From Marthasterias glacialis (Eukaryota > Echinodermata > Asteroidea > Forcipulatida > Asteriidae), in assembly GCA_911728455.2 (NCBI GenBank), contig OU452231.1, positions 12,431,838 through 12,495,837 of the forward strand: a stretch of 64,000 nt of DNA, in the 5' to 3' direction. The translations under genes were made by a program, and so were the position numbers. This document shows positions 40,301-45,680 of this stretch, piece after piece (position 1 is the stretch's first letter; every line of letters begins with the position of its first letter). The notes below the pieces were generated by a model. That model did no database searches and was not told the DNA's origin. It worked only from the letters and a program-made list of their open reading frames with translations.

Positions 40301-43300
40301 TCGGCATTTCCATTTAAATGGGGTTGCCCCTGTTTTTACTTGCAAGGACCCTTCATTGTTGTTTTTGTCTGGATGCATGTAGCTTTTCACCACAATGAGC
40401 GGACTGTTGTGTTAGTCGGTGTTCGCAGAACCGCTGCTGTGGTTTATTCATTGCTACATCTGGTAATGCCTCGATGAGGATCAGCGGCGATACCAAGTTA
40501 CACTCCACAAAGGGAGTCTGTTGGTGCAAACAAGAATTCAATCTGTGGTTCAAACAAGAATTCAAACAGGAATTCTACTTCCAAACAAGAATGCAATTGG
40601 GGATATTGCTTGCATTACATTTCCAAACACCCCCCCTTCCCCTTCCCTCAAGAAAAAAGCATACACAGATTCACTCCAGAGAAAAACTTAAAAGTCATGT
40701 CAGTTACCCGTGGCTGTCAATTCAAGCCAGTAAATTAAGTCCAAACAGCTTGCGATTCTGGCAAGCGTGATGTGTTTGCCAATTCGACTCTCGGGGGGAA
40801 GGATAGACCCAAAATTCCCTTCACGGGAACGGATTTCCATCTATTCCATTGTGGGTCAAATGAGATTTGTAACGGGGGATAATCAGCCAGGGCAGACTTG
40901 CCACCATTCTGGAGTAGCAGCGACAGGCCACAGGGAATGTCTTCCAGTTACACAACATCCCTTGTAATTTTGTAACTCATGTTTCTTATCCATGCACAAT
41001 GCCAAAGCTGCCTCAATTTAAATTGAAAAGTAATCTTCACTACTGCAAATGTATGACGTTTTGTTTTGCACCAACACTGCAAGGGGGTTTAGAGTGATGT
41101 ACTTTAAGGAGAAGATCTTCGAAGAGATTTGTTCAATATTCAAAAGCCCCCCGCTGAATCTTGGAATTTGTCTTTTTTATCTTCTCTCCCTTTCTCTCTC
41201 TTCACCAGTACTTGGGAAATGAGTCAATTGAATTATGAAAAATTCAAAAGTGCCCCATGTGGTCGATGTAGAAATTGCTTGGAGGGATTTCTCCGAAGAA
41301 ATGTGTCAAGACATACAGTAATTTGAAATGATGGATTGATTGTCAATACCATGGAGAAGACAAACAGGTCGTTTCCTACTGAATGACTGGATTATTTAAC
41401 ATTAACAGGCTCTTCAAGCGGTGCAAATATCTCCCTGGATTCTGGCAAAGCAAATTCGTTCCAGATGTTAGAAAACACAACCTGTAAATATCACCTAATG
41501 TGACCAGAGTCAAGATTTTTCTTTTCAACAATTGTAACTGAGGTTATATCATAGTTTTAAGTAAACAATAAAAGCAATTTCCAATGGTACCTGACAATTC
41601 TAGAAGTAATTTTACTCAAACACTTTGAAACTTGATTTTTATTCATTTATCTATTTATTTCATTAGACATCCCGAAAATGACGGATTGAAGAGGAATATC
41701 TGACATCCAAAACCCACCACCAGAAATTGTATGCGGCCATGGAATATTAATCTGGCGAGATTAGTAGCTTCTTACAGGTAAGATTTGAATTATGGAGCAC
41801 TGAAATTTTTCCGTCCCAAAAATGAGCCCTCACAGCTAGGACTCTGTATCTGTGTACAGCACAGAGGAAGAGTCCTACATAGGGCTACCTATGGAACAAA
41901 CAACCAAGAAAAAAAACAGAAGAAACCTGCTGATCTGCTGCATGCCTGTATTATGTTTGTATACATATAAGTATACATAATGAAAAAAAACTTTCATTAT
42001 AGGCCCTAATTAGGTGTTATTCGGAAACTCTTTTGACTCTCATTTATTGGATGGACAAATCAACCCATATTTTGTTGTTCTTTATTCCAGTTGCAATTAC
42101 AACATCTATCAGATAAGCCAAACTTTGAGTTTTGGCAGGAAGTGGCTGGTTTCGGCATGGAGATTCGCATATTAACGTTGTGCTGCTTTACATTTCCACC
42201 CATTATAAATGTCACATTTTGTGGGAACGACGACAGCCGAAAATTCCATTGAACACATGTGTCCACACCTTTCCAAACAGTTTATTGTGAATACTTGAAT
42301 AAGATTTATCGGGACTGTTCTCAACAGTCAATATCAAAGGAGATTCTGGTATACAAGCCCAAGAAGAAAGATAGTAAAGTACTTGGTTGATATATTTCAG
42401 TTCTTATCAGAAATGTTGTTCATTCTGTTGTGATTGTGTGGAGTTAGAACCTAACAATCCTTTGCGACAATCCTGAGATGACCTCAACTTTTGAAGGTTG
42501 ACGTTTTGAAATAATAATCTGGTAATAAATTCTGTCTAGTTTGTAAGCCCCGCAGTCAGTCCTTGTTCATTGTGTCCTTGCCCCTTGAGGGCTACAAAAG
42601 CCAGATATAATTTATCTCAGACGCCAAGGAGGGTTTGCCAGACTCTAACTCCACACAATCACAATAGACCTTTTTCTGACATGACGTTGTCTGAGTAGGG
42701 CGCCCTCAGCTAGAGGTCAAAAGTAGGTTGCTCATCAGCCCAACATATGCGCCGTGCATACATAGATATGCATTTCCATTGTATCATCATTGTTTTACCT
42801 CAAGATAAACACTAATAATGTTTATTTATTATGCCCTTAATCAAGCCAAGTAGGCCTCTCAAAGCGCCTTACAGTATTATTACCCCTGTTCTTTGGGCAC
42901 CTAGTGGGGGGGGGGGGGGGGCACTGGAAAATTGTGGGGGGCACGTGCCCCCCTAGCCTCCCCCCCCCCTCACCGACTACGCCATTGTTCCAGTACACAT
43001 TGTTCTTCTCAATTAATAAGACAACTGACTGCAATACACATGTGTTTACAAGGAAGCTTTTCCAATATGTGTTCCTTGTCAACTACCTGATTGAAATGAA
43101 TACCTAAAAACAGAAAAGGGGGGGGAAGTGTTGTAACATCCCTTTAAAGTGACTATTAGAAAAACAACGATTACTTAATTGACTCATGTTAGTGAAGAAG
43201 TTCAAGCAATGTAAACATGTTTAATTCTTTTCAAGTGCACAGGAGTTTAATGAAATGGACTGCCGCTTGGACATGTTCAAGTACTTACTTCTAGTTCGGC

Positions 43301-45680
43301 TCGGACGATGTCGTACGAACCCCATGAAGCGACAAACGATCGTTCTTTGGGGATGACACGGATGTTCTGAGCGCCGAATCCCAGTCTGTTTGCCTTTTCA
43401 ATCAGCGCCTGGAAATGATGACAAGGCATGGAAAAATTGTTTTTCCCTCTGCGACATAACTTAAAAAATATTCTTTACAAAAGACATTCATACAACAAGC
43501 TAGCTCCAAAGGCCTAAAAAAAAATGTAAGTATAGCCCAACACAACCGACCCTAAGAATGCCGCCGACCCTACTTTAAAAAAAATTAATTTCAGAGGGAA
43601 ATGAAATTTTTTACAAACATATACTGAAAAAAGGTTCAAGTATGGCCTTCAACATTACATAAACATATCACAATTGTGGGCTTTAATGCCAACAAAACAT
43701 TTGTTTTGAAGTCTTTTTTCAAATACATTTTGAAATATTTTTACCATACCATCACTGTGCAGATGTTTGAGCCCAAAATAGCATATCAGAATAAAATAAT
43801 ACAAACATATCCCAACTACCCAAGCTTGTTTGGCCTGTTACCCCAAACGTTACTTCTTTTTTTTGTTCAGGCCTAAGCTTTGAGAACAGTAATCCCAAAG
43901 GATTCATGAAACCCTATGGTGATCAAATATACTACATGACAATTTGTTTCCGTCTGAAATACTGCCATATGCGAGAAAAAAACACCCCAGAAACACTCTG
44001 TTTCTTTATTTCGATTTACCCAATCTATAATAGTGCACTAATTCCTGTCTGAACTTCGTTAGGTTTTGCTTGAAAACGTTCCCACTCTAAATTTAATGAA
44101 ATATCACAGGTTGGTGGTTGTATGGCATGTTTATTGAAAACAAGAGAAATGGAATGAATGTACTCTTCCGGAAAACAAAAAAGAAGATGGAGATACATTG
44201 TCCAATTAAATACACTGCAAGCGTAGGTAATTAAAATTCCACTTTTTTTTTTCATAAGCGTGAGAGAAATTTCCAGTGCAACACCCTCAATTTATTATTC
44301 CATCAAACTGTGGCGCATCTCTCCACGTCCCCGAGGGCCAAGGGACTAAACAGGGACTCTATGAATCATGATTTATACATCAGAAACTTGCATGATCACA
44401 ATAGCTCAACGAGAGAGCTGGTGGCATGATTGCTAAAAGTGAAGCAACCATCAAACCCTGGTCGGCGCTTGCATTTGGAGACCATTCAAATGCCGACTAG
44501 TGTTGGGTGTCATATCTTGTAATATGATCGGGCCCATATTACAACAACTAAACCCAAGACGATTTGGTTTAACACAATAATGTAAGGCCATCATCTGAAC
44601 CAAGCAGCTTGGGCTGTGGCTGCTGGCTTGCAGCAATAATGTTGAAGAATAGGCCTTTTCAGCCATTGCCACTACTGACTACTAAAGCCGTCATTTCAGA
44701 CACGGACTAACCTATCAAATTATCCACTGAATGTTAGAGTGTTGGAAAGCACGGAGGAGTGACGTTATGCTACTTTACCTTCCAGTACCCGCTAATCCAC
44801 CAATCCGATCGCCTAACGGGAGTGTGATAATAAAGCATATCATACTCCCAGTAGTCTATATTGCACTCTGCGTATTGTGAGTATCATGCGTCACGCTCTG
44901 AAATTACATTCTAAACATTGTGTGTTGCACGTGCTGCTCTTCATTAAATAACGCTCAAAATTGTTATACTTCACGCACGTGAAAAGCTATGACATTGGCT
45001 GGAAGATGAATTCGTTATCACACTTGCGGAATGCAGAAAAATATAGCGTATCTGCGTCCCACATACGGCCTATGGGCTATGGGACGCAGAGGCACTTATT
45101 TTTCCGTATTTCTTTCGCACTTTTGTGACGACTTATAATCAGAACCAAAATGCAGTGCATTAATATATTTACACAGTGAAGTCTGCACTTGAAGAAAGAA
45201 AGTGAGGAAGGAAAACCGAATGGTTCTGATCTACAAACAAACAGTCCTGTAAAAGTTCGGCGATAAACGTGAATAATTTCCTGGAAATCAAGCCCTGTTC
45301 TATTCTTTCCTCAAATTGAACGCAAAGTTGAAGTTGCATGTGTCATGGGAATGAACGACCTCAAATAATTTGGCGGTAAAAAACATCGGGGCTATGCGAG
45401 TGCTGTTTGACAAGCAGCCAAGTTGAGTAGCACTATGTTGCCAGTATATCAGATTGTAATGGATTTGGTTCTGTGTGTAACTCCCACCACTAAATTAAGA
45501 AAATTTCCCGGACATTGCTCCCCCCCTCAGTTCAATATAAATGCAATAACTTCCCCCAGCAGTGATTGGTTGAATCATTATTCAATTATGCAAAATTACC
45601 TCTCTGACATCATCAGCTCGGTAGTCAACATGGATGACATAATAGAAGTACGGTCTATAGACTGCCTTCAGAAGCTGTCC
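2682..45680 (-). CDS. Peptide O-xylosyltransferase-like gene (GT14), 14 recognised exons, 5' end missing
   Basis: Gene-level entry for the exons listed separately. All fourteen exons are bounded by AG acceptors and GT donors, and every junction keeps frame, giving 2313 nt (770 codons plus stop). The order of conserved blocks matches XYLT1/2 and fly oxt: HVD after the first catalytic strand, the WG block, the INLSxxDxPIR block, a QW/DW-type block before the acceptor site, PDESF, FCG and the FFARKF block, then a C-terminal domain with an LHFNASLVDP strand and a GLWTL strand. Known members are Golgi type II membrane enzymes that move xylose from UDP-xylose to serine of proteoglycan core proteins. 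Function here is inferred by homology. The start codon, transmembrane anchor and stem were not found. The protein is clearly diverged from vertebrate XYLT1/2, especially after residue 300, so donor or acceptor specificity could differ. A GCNT-like branching enzyme, the other GT14 group, is less likely because the FFARKF block and the C-terminal domain are XYLT features. Confidence 0.85.
3296..4369. other. Intron 13 with a small foldback element
   Basis: Non-coding. It contains a 162-bp foldback element at 3431-3592, listed separately. The rest is AT-rich intron with C-rich patches near 4240-4290 and nothing else recognised. Confidence 0.7.
3431..3592. mobile_element. Foldback MITE, about 160 bp
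   Basis: The ends are inverted copies: ATAGACCGTTCCGGC at the left and GCCGGAACAGTCTAT at the right (14 of 15 pairing). The middle holds a second dyad, TGGTCACATGACCA. There is no coding capacity. It fits a non-autonomous DNA transposon relic. Confidence 0.6.
4370..4547 (-). CDS. Exon 13: C-terminal domain, GLWTL strand
   Basis: 178 nt, phase 0 in, phase 1 out, codons 508-567. LNCGPLEPGLWTLVLFQRGV matches the LPLRPGVWTVKILHHW strand that ends the XYLT C-terminal domain (P-G-x-W-T conserved). It ends in KNQDGSK, joined in phase 1 to the last exon. The acceptor is CCACCATTAG and the donor is GTGAGA. Confidence 0.87.
5300..5790 (+). repeat. Repeat family R2, copy 1, with internal palindrome
   Basis: CGGGAGTGTGATAATAAACC and CATATCATACTCCCAG recur at 44816-44860, and the later half matches 44880-45135. 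A long inverted pair GTTATCACATGTGC / GCGCATGTGATAAC (5693-5706 and 5758-5771) extends with TCGTGG / CCACGA, so the end of the element folds back on itself. An inverted relative lies at 55520-55830. Confidence 0.6.
6345..6632 (+). mobile_element. tRNA-Leu-derived SINE (family S1), copy 1
   Basis: The head reads GTGTCGTGGCCAAGGGGTCT (A-box region), then a Leu-type anticodon arm GAACTCGAGTTC, an extra arm and a decayed B box GGGTTTTGGATCCC. The body has GAGCAAGACACCTAAC, CACCCAGGGGTGAATGGGTA, GCAGAGATGGTT and CCCCGGGGAGCTGAGA, all shared with the copy at 13918-14215. It has no acceptor-stem pairing, so it is a SINE and not a tRNA gene. Confidence 0.8.
6698..6870 (-). CDS. Exon 12: C-terminal domain, LHFNASLVDP strand
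   Basis: 173 nt, phase 1 in, phase 0 out, codons 450-507. GKKLHFNASLVDPQGEIKCL followed by VEVIITWKPP corresponds to the [24 protein letters not shown] region of XYLT (shared hydrophobic strand, then V-D-P). One N-glycosylation sequon (NAS) is present. The acceptor follows a T-rich tract (TTTTGTACAG) and the donor is GTGAGG. A tRNA-Leu SINE sits about 70 bp downstream in the intron. Confidence 0.85.
8163..8413 (-). mobile_element. MITE-like repeat R3, inverted copy
   Basis: Reverse complement of most of 13164-13417: TTAAGAGATTTGAAGGTAAT, GATAAGGAGCAATTCCAAAC, CTACTCACTAATTACAACAC and ATGACAGAAC are shared. An inner dyad TCCGCCATTTTGT ... ACAAAATGGCGGA at about 8181-8226 forms a 13-bp stem. 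Confidence 0.7.
8420..9325 (+). mobile_element. 5'-truncated non-LTR retrotransposon (CR1/L2-type) 3' end
   Basis: The frame to the TGA at 9115-9117 encodes the C-terminal part of a LINE reverse transcriptase: LGIMFDSTMCMESHVKKIC, ILIHAFITSRLDNGNSLLCG, RLQNVQNAAARVLSKTRKHD, LHWLPVCQRIKFKIILLAWK and APTLWNSLPLNIRSTE are the typical order of the post-palm region. The endonuclease and the catalytic FADD-type box are absent because the copy is truncated at about 8420. A 3' UTR of about 190 bp ends in GGCGCTTTACAAG and an ATT microsatellite at 9302-9324, as in CR1/L2-type LINEs. The open frame of about 230 codons suggests a fairly recent insertion. It is on the strand opposite to the host gene, inside an intron. 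Confidence 0.85.
9404..9540 (-). CDS. Exon 11: C-terminal domain
   Basis: 137 nt, phase 2 in, phase 1 out, codons 404-450. It reads KTQVKGGIRLPVEEAGSATL, then MASHININDNILGAP. This is the region where XYLT1/2 carry the DWD...KERLFRNFGG block. Neither DWD nor ERLFRNFGG is visible here. The acceptor is TTTGTGCTGCAG and the donor is GTAATG. Confidence 0.8.
9541..10030. other. Intron 10
   Basis: 490 bp. It holds the S3 SINE head at 9800-9890 and a short B-box-like echo at 9898-9922 (GGGGTTCAAATCCCC). Nothing else seen. Confidence 0.7.
9800..9890 (-). mobile_element. tRNA-Leu-derived SINE head (family S3)
   Basis: Read on the minus strand: GTCGTGGCCGAGTGGTCTAG (A box), AACTTAAGTT (anticodon loop like Leu TAA), a variable-arm hairpin TTCTGTGGTTTACAGAA and B box GGGTTCGAATCCC. 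The sequence after the B box does not pair with the start, so no working tRNA is made. A close relative is at 49012-49098. Confidence 0.7.
10031..10110 (-). CDS. Exon 10: C-terminal domain strand
   Basis: 80 nt, phase 0 in, phase 2 out, codons 378-404. RGHVKGLYLTTK resembles the DHFQGYLVTxA strand of the XYLT C-terminal domain. The acceptor is TTTCTCTTCAG and the donor is GTAAGA, both good sites, and the frame joins its neighbours exactly. Confidence 0.8.
10415..10600 (+). repeat. C-rich repeat R4, copy 1
   Basis: Shares GGCGTA...GGGCA.GTGCCCCCC, ACAATTTTCC and GGCACCCCCC with 42892-42987 in reverse complement. A related G-rich form is at 57390-57625. Homopolymer C tracts make its length uncertain. 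Confidence 0.55.
10709..11209. mobile_element. Foldback MITE, about 500 bp, with subterminal repeats
   Basis: Left end CTGATAATATCTACTTTGAT and right end (reverse complement) GTGATAATATCTACTTTGCT pair over about 45 bp with few mismatches, continuing through TTGTTCTTATAAG. Inside the right half the unit GCAGTAGATAAA...CAGGACAAG.TCTTAT recurs at about 10989, 11063 and 11133 (spacing about 70-75 bp), and inverted relatives (TTTATCTACTGCC) lie in the left half. No coding frame. This is the pattern of a foldback-type DNA transposon derivative. Confidence 0.75.
12571..12712 (+). mobile_element. Palindromic element P1, partial copy
   Basis: GGTCCAGTTTCATAGAGCTC...CATAAGCAGAAAATTACC is the left end of the P1 family. 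The internal ACATGACATGGTAGATTGGC TGGT motif is shared. The right terminus is lost. Confidence 0.6.
13042..13086 (-). CDS. Exon 9: 45-nt small exon
   Basis: 45 nt, phase 0 to phase 0, codons 363-377 (MELKSSERRVLRASF). The acceptor is GAATAG and the donor is GTAAGT. Because both phases are 0, leaving the exon out would also keep the frame. It could therefore be a cassette exon, or a false positive; no residues are diagnostic of the family. Confidence 0.5.
13164..13417 (+). mobile_element. MITE-like repeat R3, direct copy
   Basis: ACATTACCTTCAAATCTCTT, AATTGCTCCTTATCTTTTTT, GTGTTGTAATTAGTGAGCAG, ACCACACTCTACATAGAAAC and AAAATGGCGGACCAAGTTCT match 8163-8413 in reverse complement. No coding frame. 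It sits 80 bp upstream (in transcription order) of the small exon 9. Confidence 0.7.
13625..13882. mobile_element. Foldback element P2, double copy
   Basis: The arms are TTAGCCTTTTTGAGGTATGG...AGTGCACTGTTTGG and CCAAACAGTGCACTCCTATG GTGTCCGCCATACCTCAAAA. The middle carries a second inverted pair TAATGTGTCCACCATATCTC / GAGATGGTGGACACATTA. The layout looks like two P2 units head to head. A single unit is at 51165-51286. Confidence 0.7.
13918..14215 (+). mobile_element. tRNA-derived SINE (family S1), copy 2, with LINE-like tail
   Basis: Contains an intact B box GTGGGTTCGAATCCC, then the S1 body (TGAGCAAGACACATGAC, CACCCAGGAGTAAATGGGTA, GGCAGAGATGGTTCATG, CAGGGAGCTGAGATGG). The 3' end AAGCGCTATATAAAAACTGG then TTATTATT resembles the 3' end of the LINE at 8420-9325 (GGCGCTTTACAAG...ATTATTATT), as expected for a SINE that uses a LINE partner. 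Confidence 0.85.
14266..14316 (+). repeat. TTGA microsatellite
   Basis: About 12-13 units of GATT follow GGCGCCTTATAGATTTTACT, which resembles a SINE/LINE 3' end (GCGCTATATAAA...). The microsatellite is probably the tail of an older retroposon. Confidence 0.8.
16180..16880 (+). repeat. Degenerate G-rich tandem array
   Basis: The boxes GATTGCTTCCATTAAG, GAGGGGTG(G/A)TCACATTAA and CATGGGCAGTATGTTACTTCC recur with spacing of roughly 60-130 bp (for example about 16405, 16520, 16628, 16737, 16838). The units are diverged and the period is irregular. No coding content. Confidence 0.6.
17264..17451. mobile_element. Palindromic element P1, complete
   Basis: Left end GGGTCCAATATCATAAAGCT and right end AGCTTTATGAAATTGGGTCC are inverted repeats of about 30 bp. 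The interior has GGAACCAGTCACAAACAATA and TTTTGGCTGGTAACCAG, shared by all P1 copies. 188 bp, non-coding. Confidence 0.75.
18661..18847 (-). CDS. Exon 8: start of C-terminal domain
   Basis: 187 nt, phase 2 in, phase 0 out, codons 300-362. It reads on through LALESEYGTLYNKEVEVEDL and ends DMRYWIDFSV. Sequence similarity to vertebrate XYLT is weak here. Its place in the gene rests on splice sites (acceptor AACCCAACAG, donor GTGAGT), phase fit on both sides and a long open frame of protein-like composition. Two adjacent cysteines (MDPCCSP) are notable. Confidence 0.78.
18848..19439. other. Intron 7
   Basis: 592 bp of AT-rich intron. No repeat, dyad or frame stands out. Confidence 0.6.
19440..19621 (-). 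CDS. Exon 7: FFARKF block and domain linker
   Basis: 182 nt, phase 0 in, phase 2 out, codons 240-300. LFFARKFDGAATNPVRLYAL matches [20 protein letters not shown] of XYLT, a block specific to xylosyltransferases within GT14. The end (SGKYYSDLRKKYISEGFLR) corresponds to the linker between the catalytic and C-terminal domains. The acceptor is TTGTCGAACAG and the donor is GTAAGT. Confidence 0.92.
20600..20846 (+). repeat. Repeat R5, copy 1
   Basis: Similar to 36867-37068: ATTCCACAGACTATTGGTTG, TTAGCTTGAAATCTGGTTTC, AGATTGTGACAACATTTTTC and CATGTGATCAATATGCAAAT match in order. An upstream matching part (GATTGGTTACC...AAGTCTACTAAAACTAC) lies at 20017-20045, versus 36385-36413. Confidence 0.6.
22055..22210 (+). 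mobile_element. tRNA-Leu-derived SINE head (S1-like), truncated
   Basis: The head reads TTGCCTAGCGATCTAGTGCA, then GAATTCAAGTTCTGGTGGC (a Leu CAA-type anticodon arm), extra arm CTGAGTCATCACAATG and B box TGGGTTCGAGTC. The body stops soon after ACTCTTAACTATGATTTCTT, so the 3' part is missing. Confidence 0.7.
23433..23535 (-). CDS. Exon 6: catalytic domain, NNLHHL...DFCG block
   Basis: 103 nt, phase 2 in, phase 0 out, codons 205-239. It reads DTYIHNNLHHLKSFARKDDR, then GFCRHTEDIDFCGQ. XYLTs have [31 protein letters not shown] at this place. The NNL and D-x-C-G elements and two cysteines that could form the family disulphide are kept. The donor is GTATGT. Confidence 0.88.
23536..24898. other. 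Intron 5
   Basis: Holds the foldback element at 24231-24429. The rest is AT-rich, including AAAGCCCCAGCTC...TGAGCTGGGGCTTT (23783 and 24126), an inverted pair of about 14 bp 340 bp apart that may mark the ends of another element. Confidence 0.6.
24231..24429. mobile_element. Foldback MITE P3, about 200 bp
   Basis: Ends ATTGACCAATCACAGCATTG and AGGCTGTGATTGGTCAAT pair for about 32 bp (with GGCTACATCACCACTG / CGGTGGTGTAGCC). A relative lies at 37290-37420 (TGGTGAAGTTACCAATGCCA TGATTGGTCA). Confidence 0.7.
24899..25027 (-). CDS. Exon 5: catalytic domain, PDESF motif
   Basis: 129 nt, phase 2 in and out, codons 162-205. It carries DFIELVVGHNRGDKMDSIQF and then IIPDESFMASML, equivalent to RFVEYV...LLPAESFFHTVL in XYLT. 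The conserved Glu of the P-x-E-S-F motif, thought to act in catalysis in GT14 enzymes, is present. The acceptor is TACACTGCAG and the donor is GTAAGA. Confidence 0.9.
25028..25791. other. Intron 4
   Basis: Holds an S2 SINE on the minus strand at 25467-25680. Nothing else seen. Confidence 0.65.
25467..25680 (-). mobile_element. tRNA-derived SINE (family S2), copy 1
   Basis: On the minus strand: GGTTGGCTCAGTGGTTTCTT (A box), TGGTTTGAGTCCCAGACC (B box), then TGGATTGGGTTTTCAGCCC, GTGGGTTTTCC, ACAGGTATCTTCAGGCC. The same body order occurs at 52580-52750, 56155-56275 and 57195-57380. This copy has the best preserved head. Confidence 0.75.
25792..25960 (-). CDS. Exon 4: catalytic domain centre
   Basis: 169 nt, phase 1 in, phase 2 out, codons 106-162. 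It begins GFNFMRQNGNWNDR (XYLT: DMNFLKSHGRDNARF) and ends HSTSQWGVFSR, matching the GGSDWF-LLNRRFVEYV acceptor-site block. The GHVY and GRRP residues sit where XYLT has HMWRLGDRRIP. The acceptor is TGATTAG and the donor is GTACGA. Dx or DW substitution by QW in the conserved block is a real difference from the vertebrate enzymes. Confidence 0.9.
27340..27715 (+). mobile_element. tRNA-derived SINE, related to S1, with ATT tail
   Basis: GGGTTCGAGTCCCGGTCTCG is a B box, followed by ACACTTGTGTCCTTTAGACAC as in S1. The body then differs (GGGACGTAAAGCCATTGGTC, AAGAACCCAGTACATTCATT). It ends in AGCACAATATGAGAACTGAG and TATTATTATTATG. The head is 5' truncated. Confidence 0.75.
27960..28131. mobile_element. 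Palindromic element P1, partial, adjacent to another copy
   Basis: TCGCTAAGCAGAAATGGGTG, GACTGGTTTCCTGCTGGTTT, TTTTCTGCTTACAAAGCTCT and ATAGGACTAGGTCCC follow the P1 order. It runs directly into the complete copy at 28132. Confidence 0.6.
28132..28326. mobile_element. Palindromic element P1, complete
   Basis: Left GGCCCAATTCCACAGAGCTG and right AAGCAGCTCTATGAGATTGG ACC pair as terminal inverted repeats. The interior has GGCTACCAGCCAAACATGAC and TGTGACTGGTATCCTGCTTA. Confidence 0.75.
29466..29580 (-). CDS. Exon 3: catalytic domain, INLSGSDLPIR motif
   Basis: 115 nt, phase 0 in, phase 1 out, codons 68-106. It contains WDFVINLSGSDLPIRDVDD, the most diagnostic block in the window (XYLT: WDFFINLSxxDYPxRTNDQLVAFL). 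The acceptor is GTCCGTAG and the donor is GTAATG. The exon is isolated by a 13.7-kb intron upstream and a 3.5-kb intron downstream. The open frame continues past the donor, so the junction rests on family alignment and phase. Confidence 0.92.
30545..31030 (+). repeat. Interspersed repeat family R1, copy 2
   Basis: Same orientation as the copy at 1-520. It keeps GTTCCAAGAAGAGGATTA, TTGTTTATTCA, the ATAAAGAGAATCTTTGTTCT block and the CTGCAACTGGTTAAACA end. It lies inside the 13.7-kb intron. Confidence 0.7.
33287..33437 (-). repeat. Inverted repeat arm with hammerhead-like core
   Basis: On the minus strand it runs CTGACTA, a 7-bp stem CGGACAG / CTGTCCG around AGTATA, AAACGTTGAGTCAACC, then the hairpin GGTTCCTTTCGGAACC, then ATACTCAAAAGAGATTTAAA and AAACCTTCAAGTCTTATT. 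The same order occurs on the plus strand at 35084-35221. The core resembles the hammerhead pattern CUGANGA-stem-GAAAC known from Penelope-like elements and related repeats. Confidence 0.65.
34285..34310 (+). repeat. GA microsatellite
   Basis: About 13 GA units with one TA interruption just after. Confidence 0.9.
35084..35221 (+). repeat. Inverted repeat arm, partner of 33287-33437
   Basis: Begins CTGACGACGGACAGAGTATA C, lacks the TGTCCGAAACGTTG that the other arm carries, then AGAGTCAACCAGTTCCTTTC and GGAACCACATATACTC through to AAACCTTCAAGTCTTATT. Roughly 140 bp, inverted with respect to 33287-33437 across 1.65 kb. Confidence 0.65.
36867..37068 (+). repeat. Repeat R5, copy 2
   Basis: TAATTCCAAAGACTGTCGAT, TTTAGCTTGAAGTCTGTCTT, GATTGTGACAATATTTTTCA and CATGTGATCAATATGCAAGT match 20600-20846 in order. 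Confidence 0.6.
38722..38841. mobile_element. Palindromic element P1, partial
   Basis: GCCAATTTCATAGAACTACT TAAAGCAG, then GGAAACCAGTTACAGACAGT and TTTGGCAGGTAACC. It ends at a run of AAT/GAT repeats that belongs to a LINE-type tail. Confidence 0.6.
38845..38945 (-). repeat. LINE/SINE 3' tail fragment, inverted
   Basis: Minus strand reads TTTGTGAAGCGCATTTAGGA, TCTTTTTAGGTGGATTTTCG CGCAATGTAAGAG and ends in a run of ATTAT-like repeats, the tail type seen at 9290-9324 and 14190-14215. Confidence 0.5.
39510..39641. mobile_element. Palindromic element P1, complete short copy
   Basis: Perfect outer arms GGGCCCAATTTCATGG and CCATGAAATTGGGCCC. Just inside them CGGAATTCTACGCTTAC pairs with GTAAGCGCAGAATTC. 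132 bp, so nearly the whole element can fold into one hairpin. Confidence 0.8.
42892..42990 (-). repeat. C-rich repeat R4, copy 2
   Basis: Minus strand reads GGCGTAGTCGGTGAGGGGGG, GGGCACGTGCCCCCCACAAT and TTTTCCAGTGCCCCCC, as at 10415-10600. A tRNA/LINE-like tail fragment (GTAAGGCGCTTTGAGAGGCC on the minus strand) abuts it at 42850-42885. Confidence 0.55.
43289..43408 (-). CDS. Exon 2: catalytic domain, WG block
   Basis: 120 nt, phase 0 to phase 0, codons 28-67. The core reads NIRVIPKERSFVASWGSYDI, which lines up with the VRVTPWRMATIWGGASLL stretch of vertebrate XYLTs (conserved V-R-V, then W-G). The acceptor is CATTTCCAG and the donor is GTAAGT. Together with the HVD exon it builds the first half of the nucleotide-sugar binding fold. 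Confidence 0.88.
43409..45599. other. Intron 1 of the recognised exons
   Basis: Holds the R2 copy at 44780-45140. A dispersed segment at 44575-44705 (GGCTGTGGCTGCTGGCTTGC, AATAGGCCTTTTCAGCCATT) resembles 36730-36835. No gene is seen. Confidence 0.6.
44780..45140 (+). repeat. Repeat family R2, copy 2
   Basis: Matches 5300-5790: CGGGAGTGTGATAATAAAGC, CATATCATACTCCCAGTAGT, GAGTATCATGCGTCACGCTC and TTCGTTATCACACTTGCG are shared boxes. An inner palindrome around TGCGTCCCA...TGGGACGCA (45050-45090) shows the same foldback architecture. Confidence 0.6.
45600..45680 (-). CDS. Exon 1 of the recognised set: catalytic domain start with HVD motif
   Basis: 81 nt, phase 0 in and phase 0 out, codons 1-27. 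It reads GQLLKAVYRPYFYYVIHVDY and then RADDVRE. The LLKAVYRP...YYVIHVD pattern is the hallmark of GT14 Branch domains (XYLT: LFKAIY...FYYIHVDKRS). The acceptor is a strong pyrimidine-rich TTTGTTTATTGCAG and the donor is GTAATT. The frame needs an upstream exon that ends in phase 0 and carries the preceding strand (the VRIAF...HGRA region of XYLT), and I could not identify it with confidence. Confidence 0.85.

Larger units (their letters stand above)
29581..43288. other. Intron 2 (13.7 kb), the largest
   Basis: Contains R1 copy 2 (30545-31030), the inverted repeat pair 33287-33437 / 35084-35221, a GA run (34285-34310), R5 copy 2, P1 copies at 38722 and 39510, an inverted LINE/SINE tail (38845-38945) and the R4 copy at 42892. 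Long parts (29700-30500, 31050-33250, 40000-42750) show only AT-rich sequence with chance frames. Confidence 0.6.
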
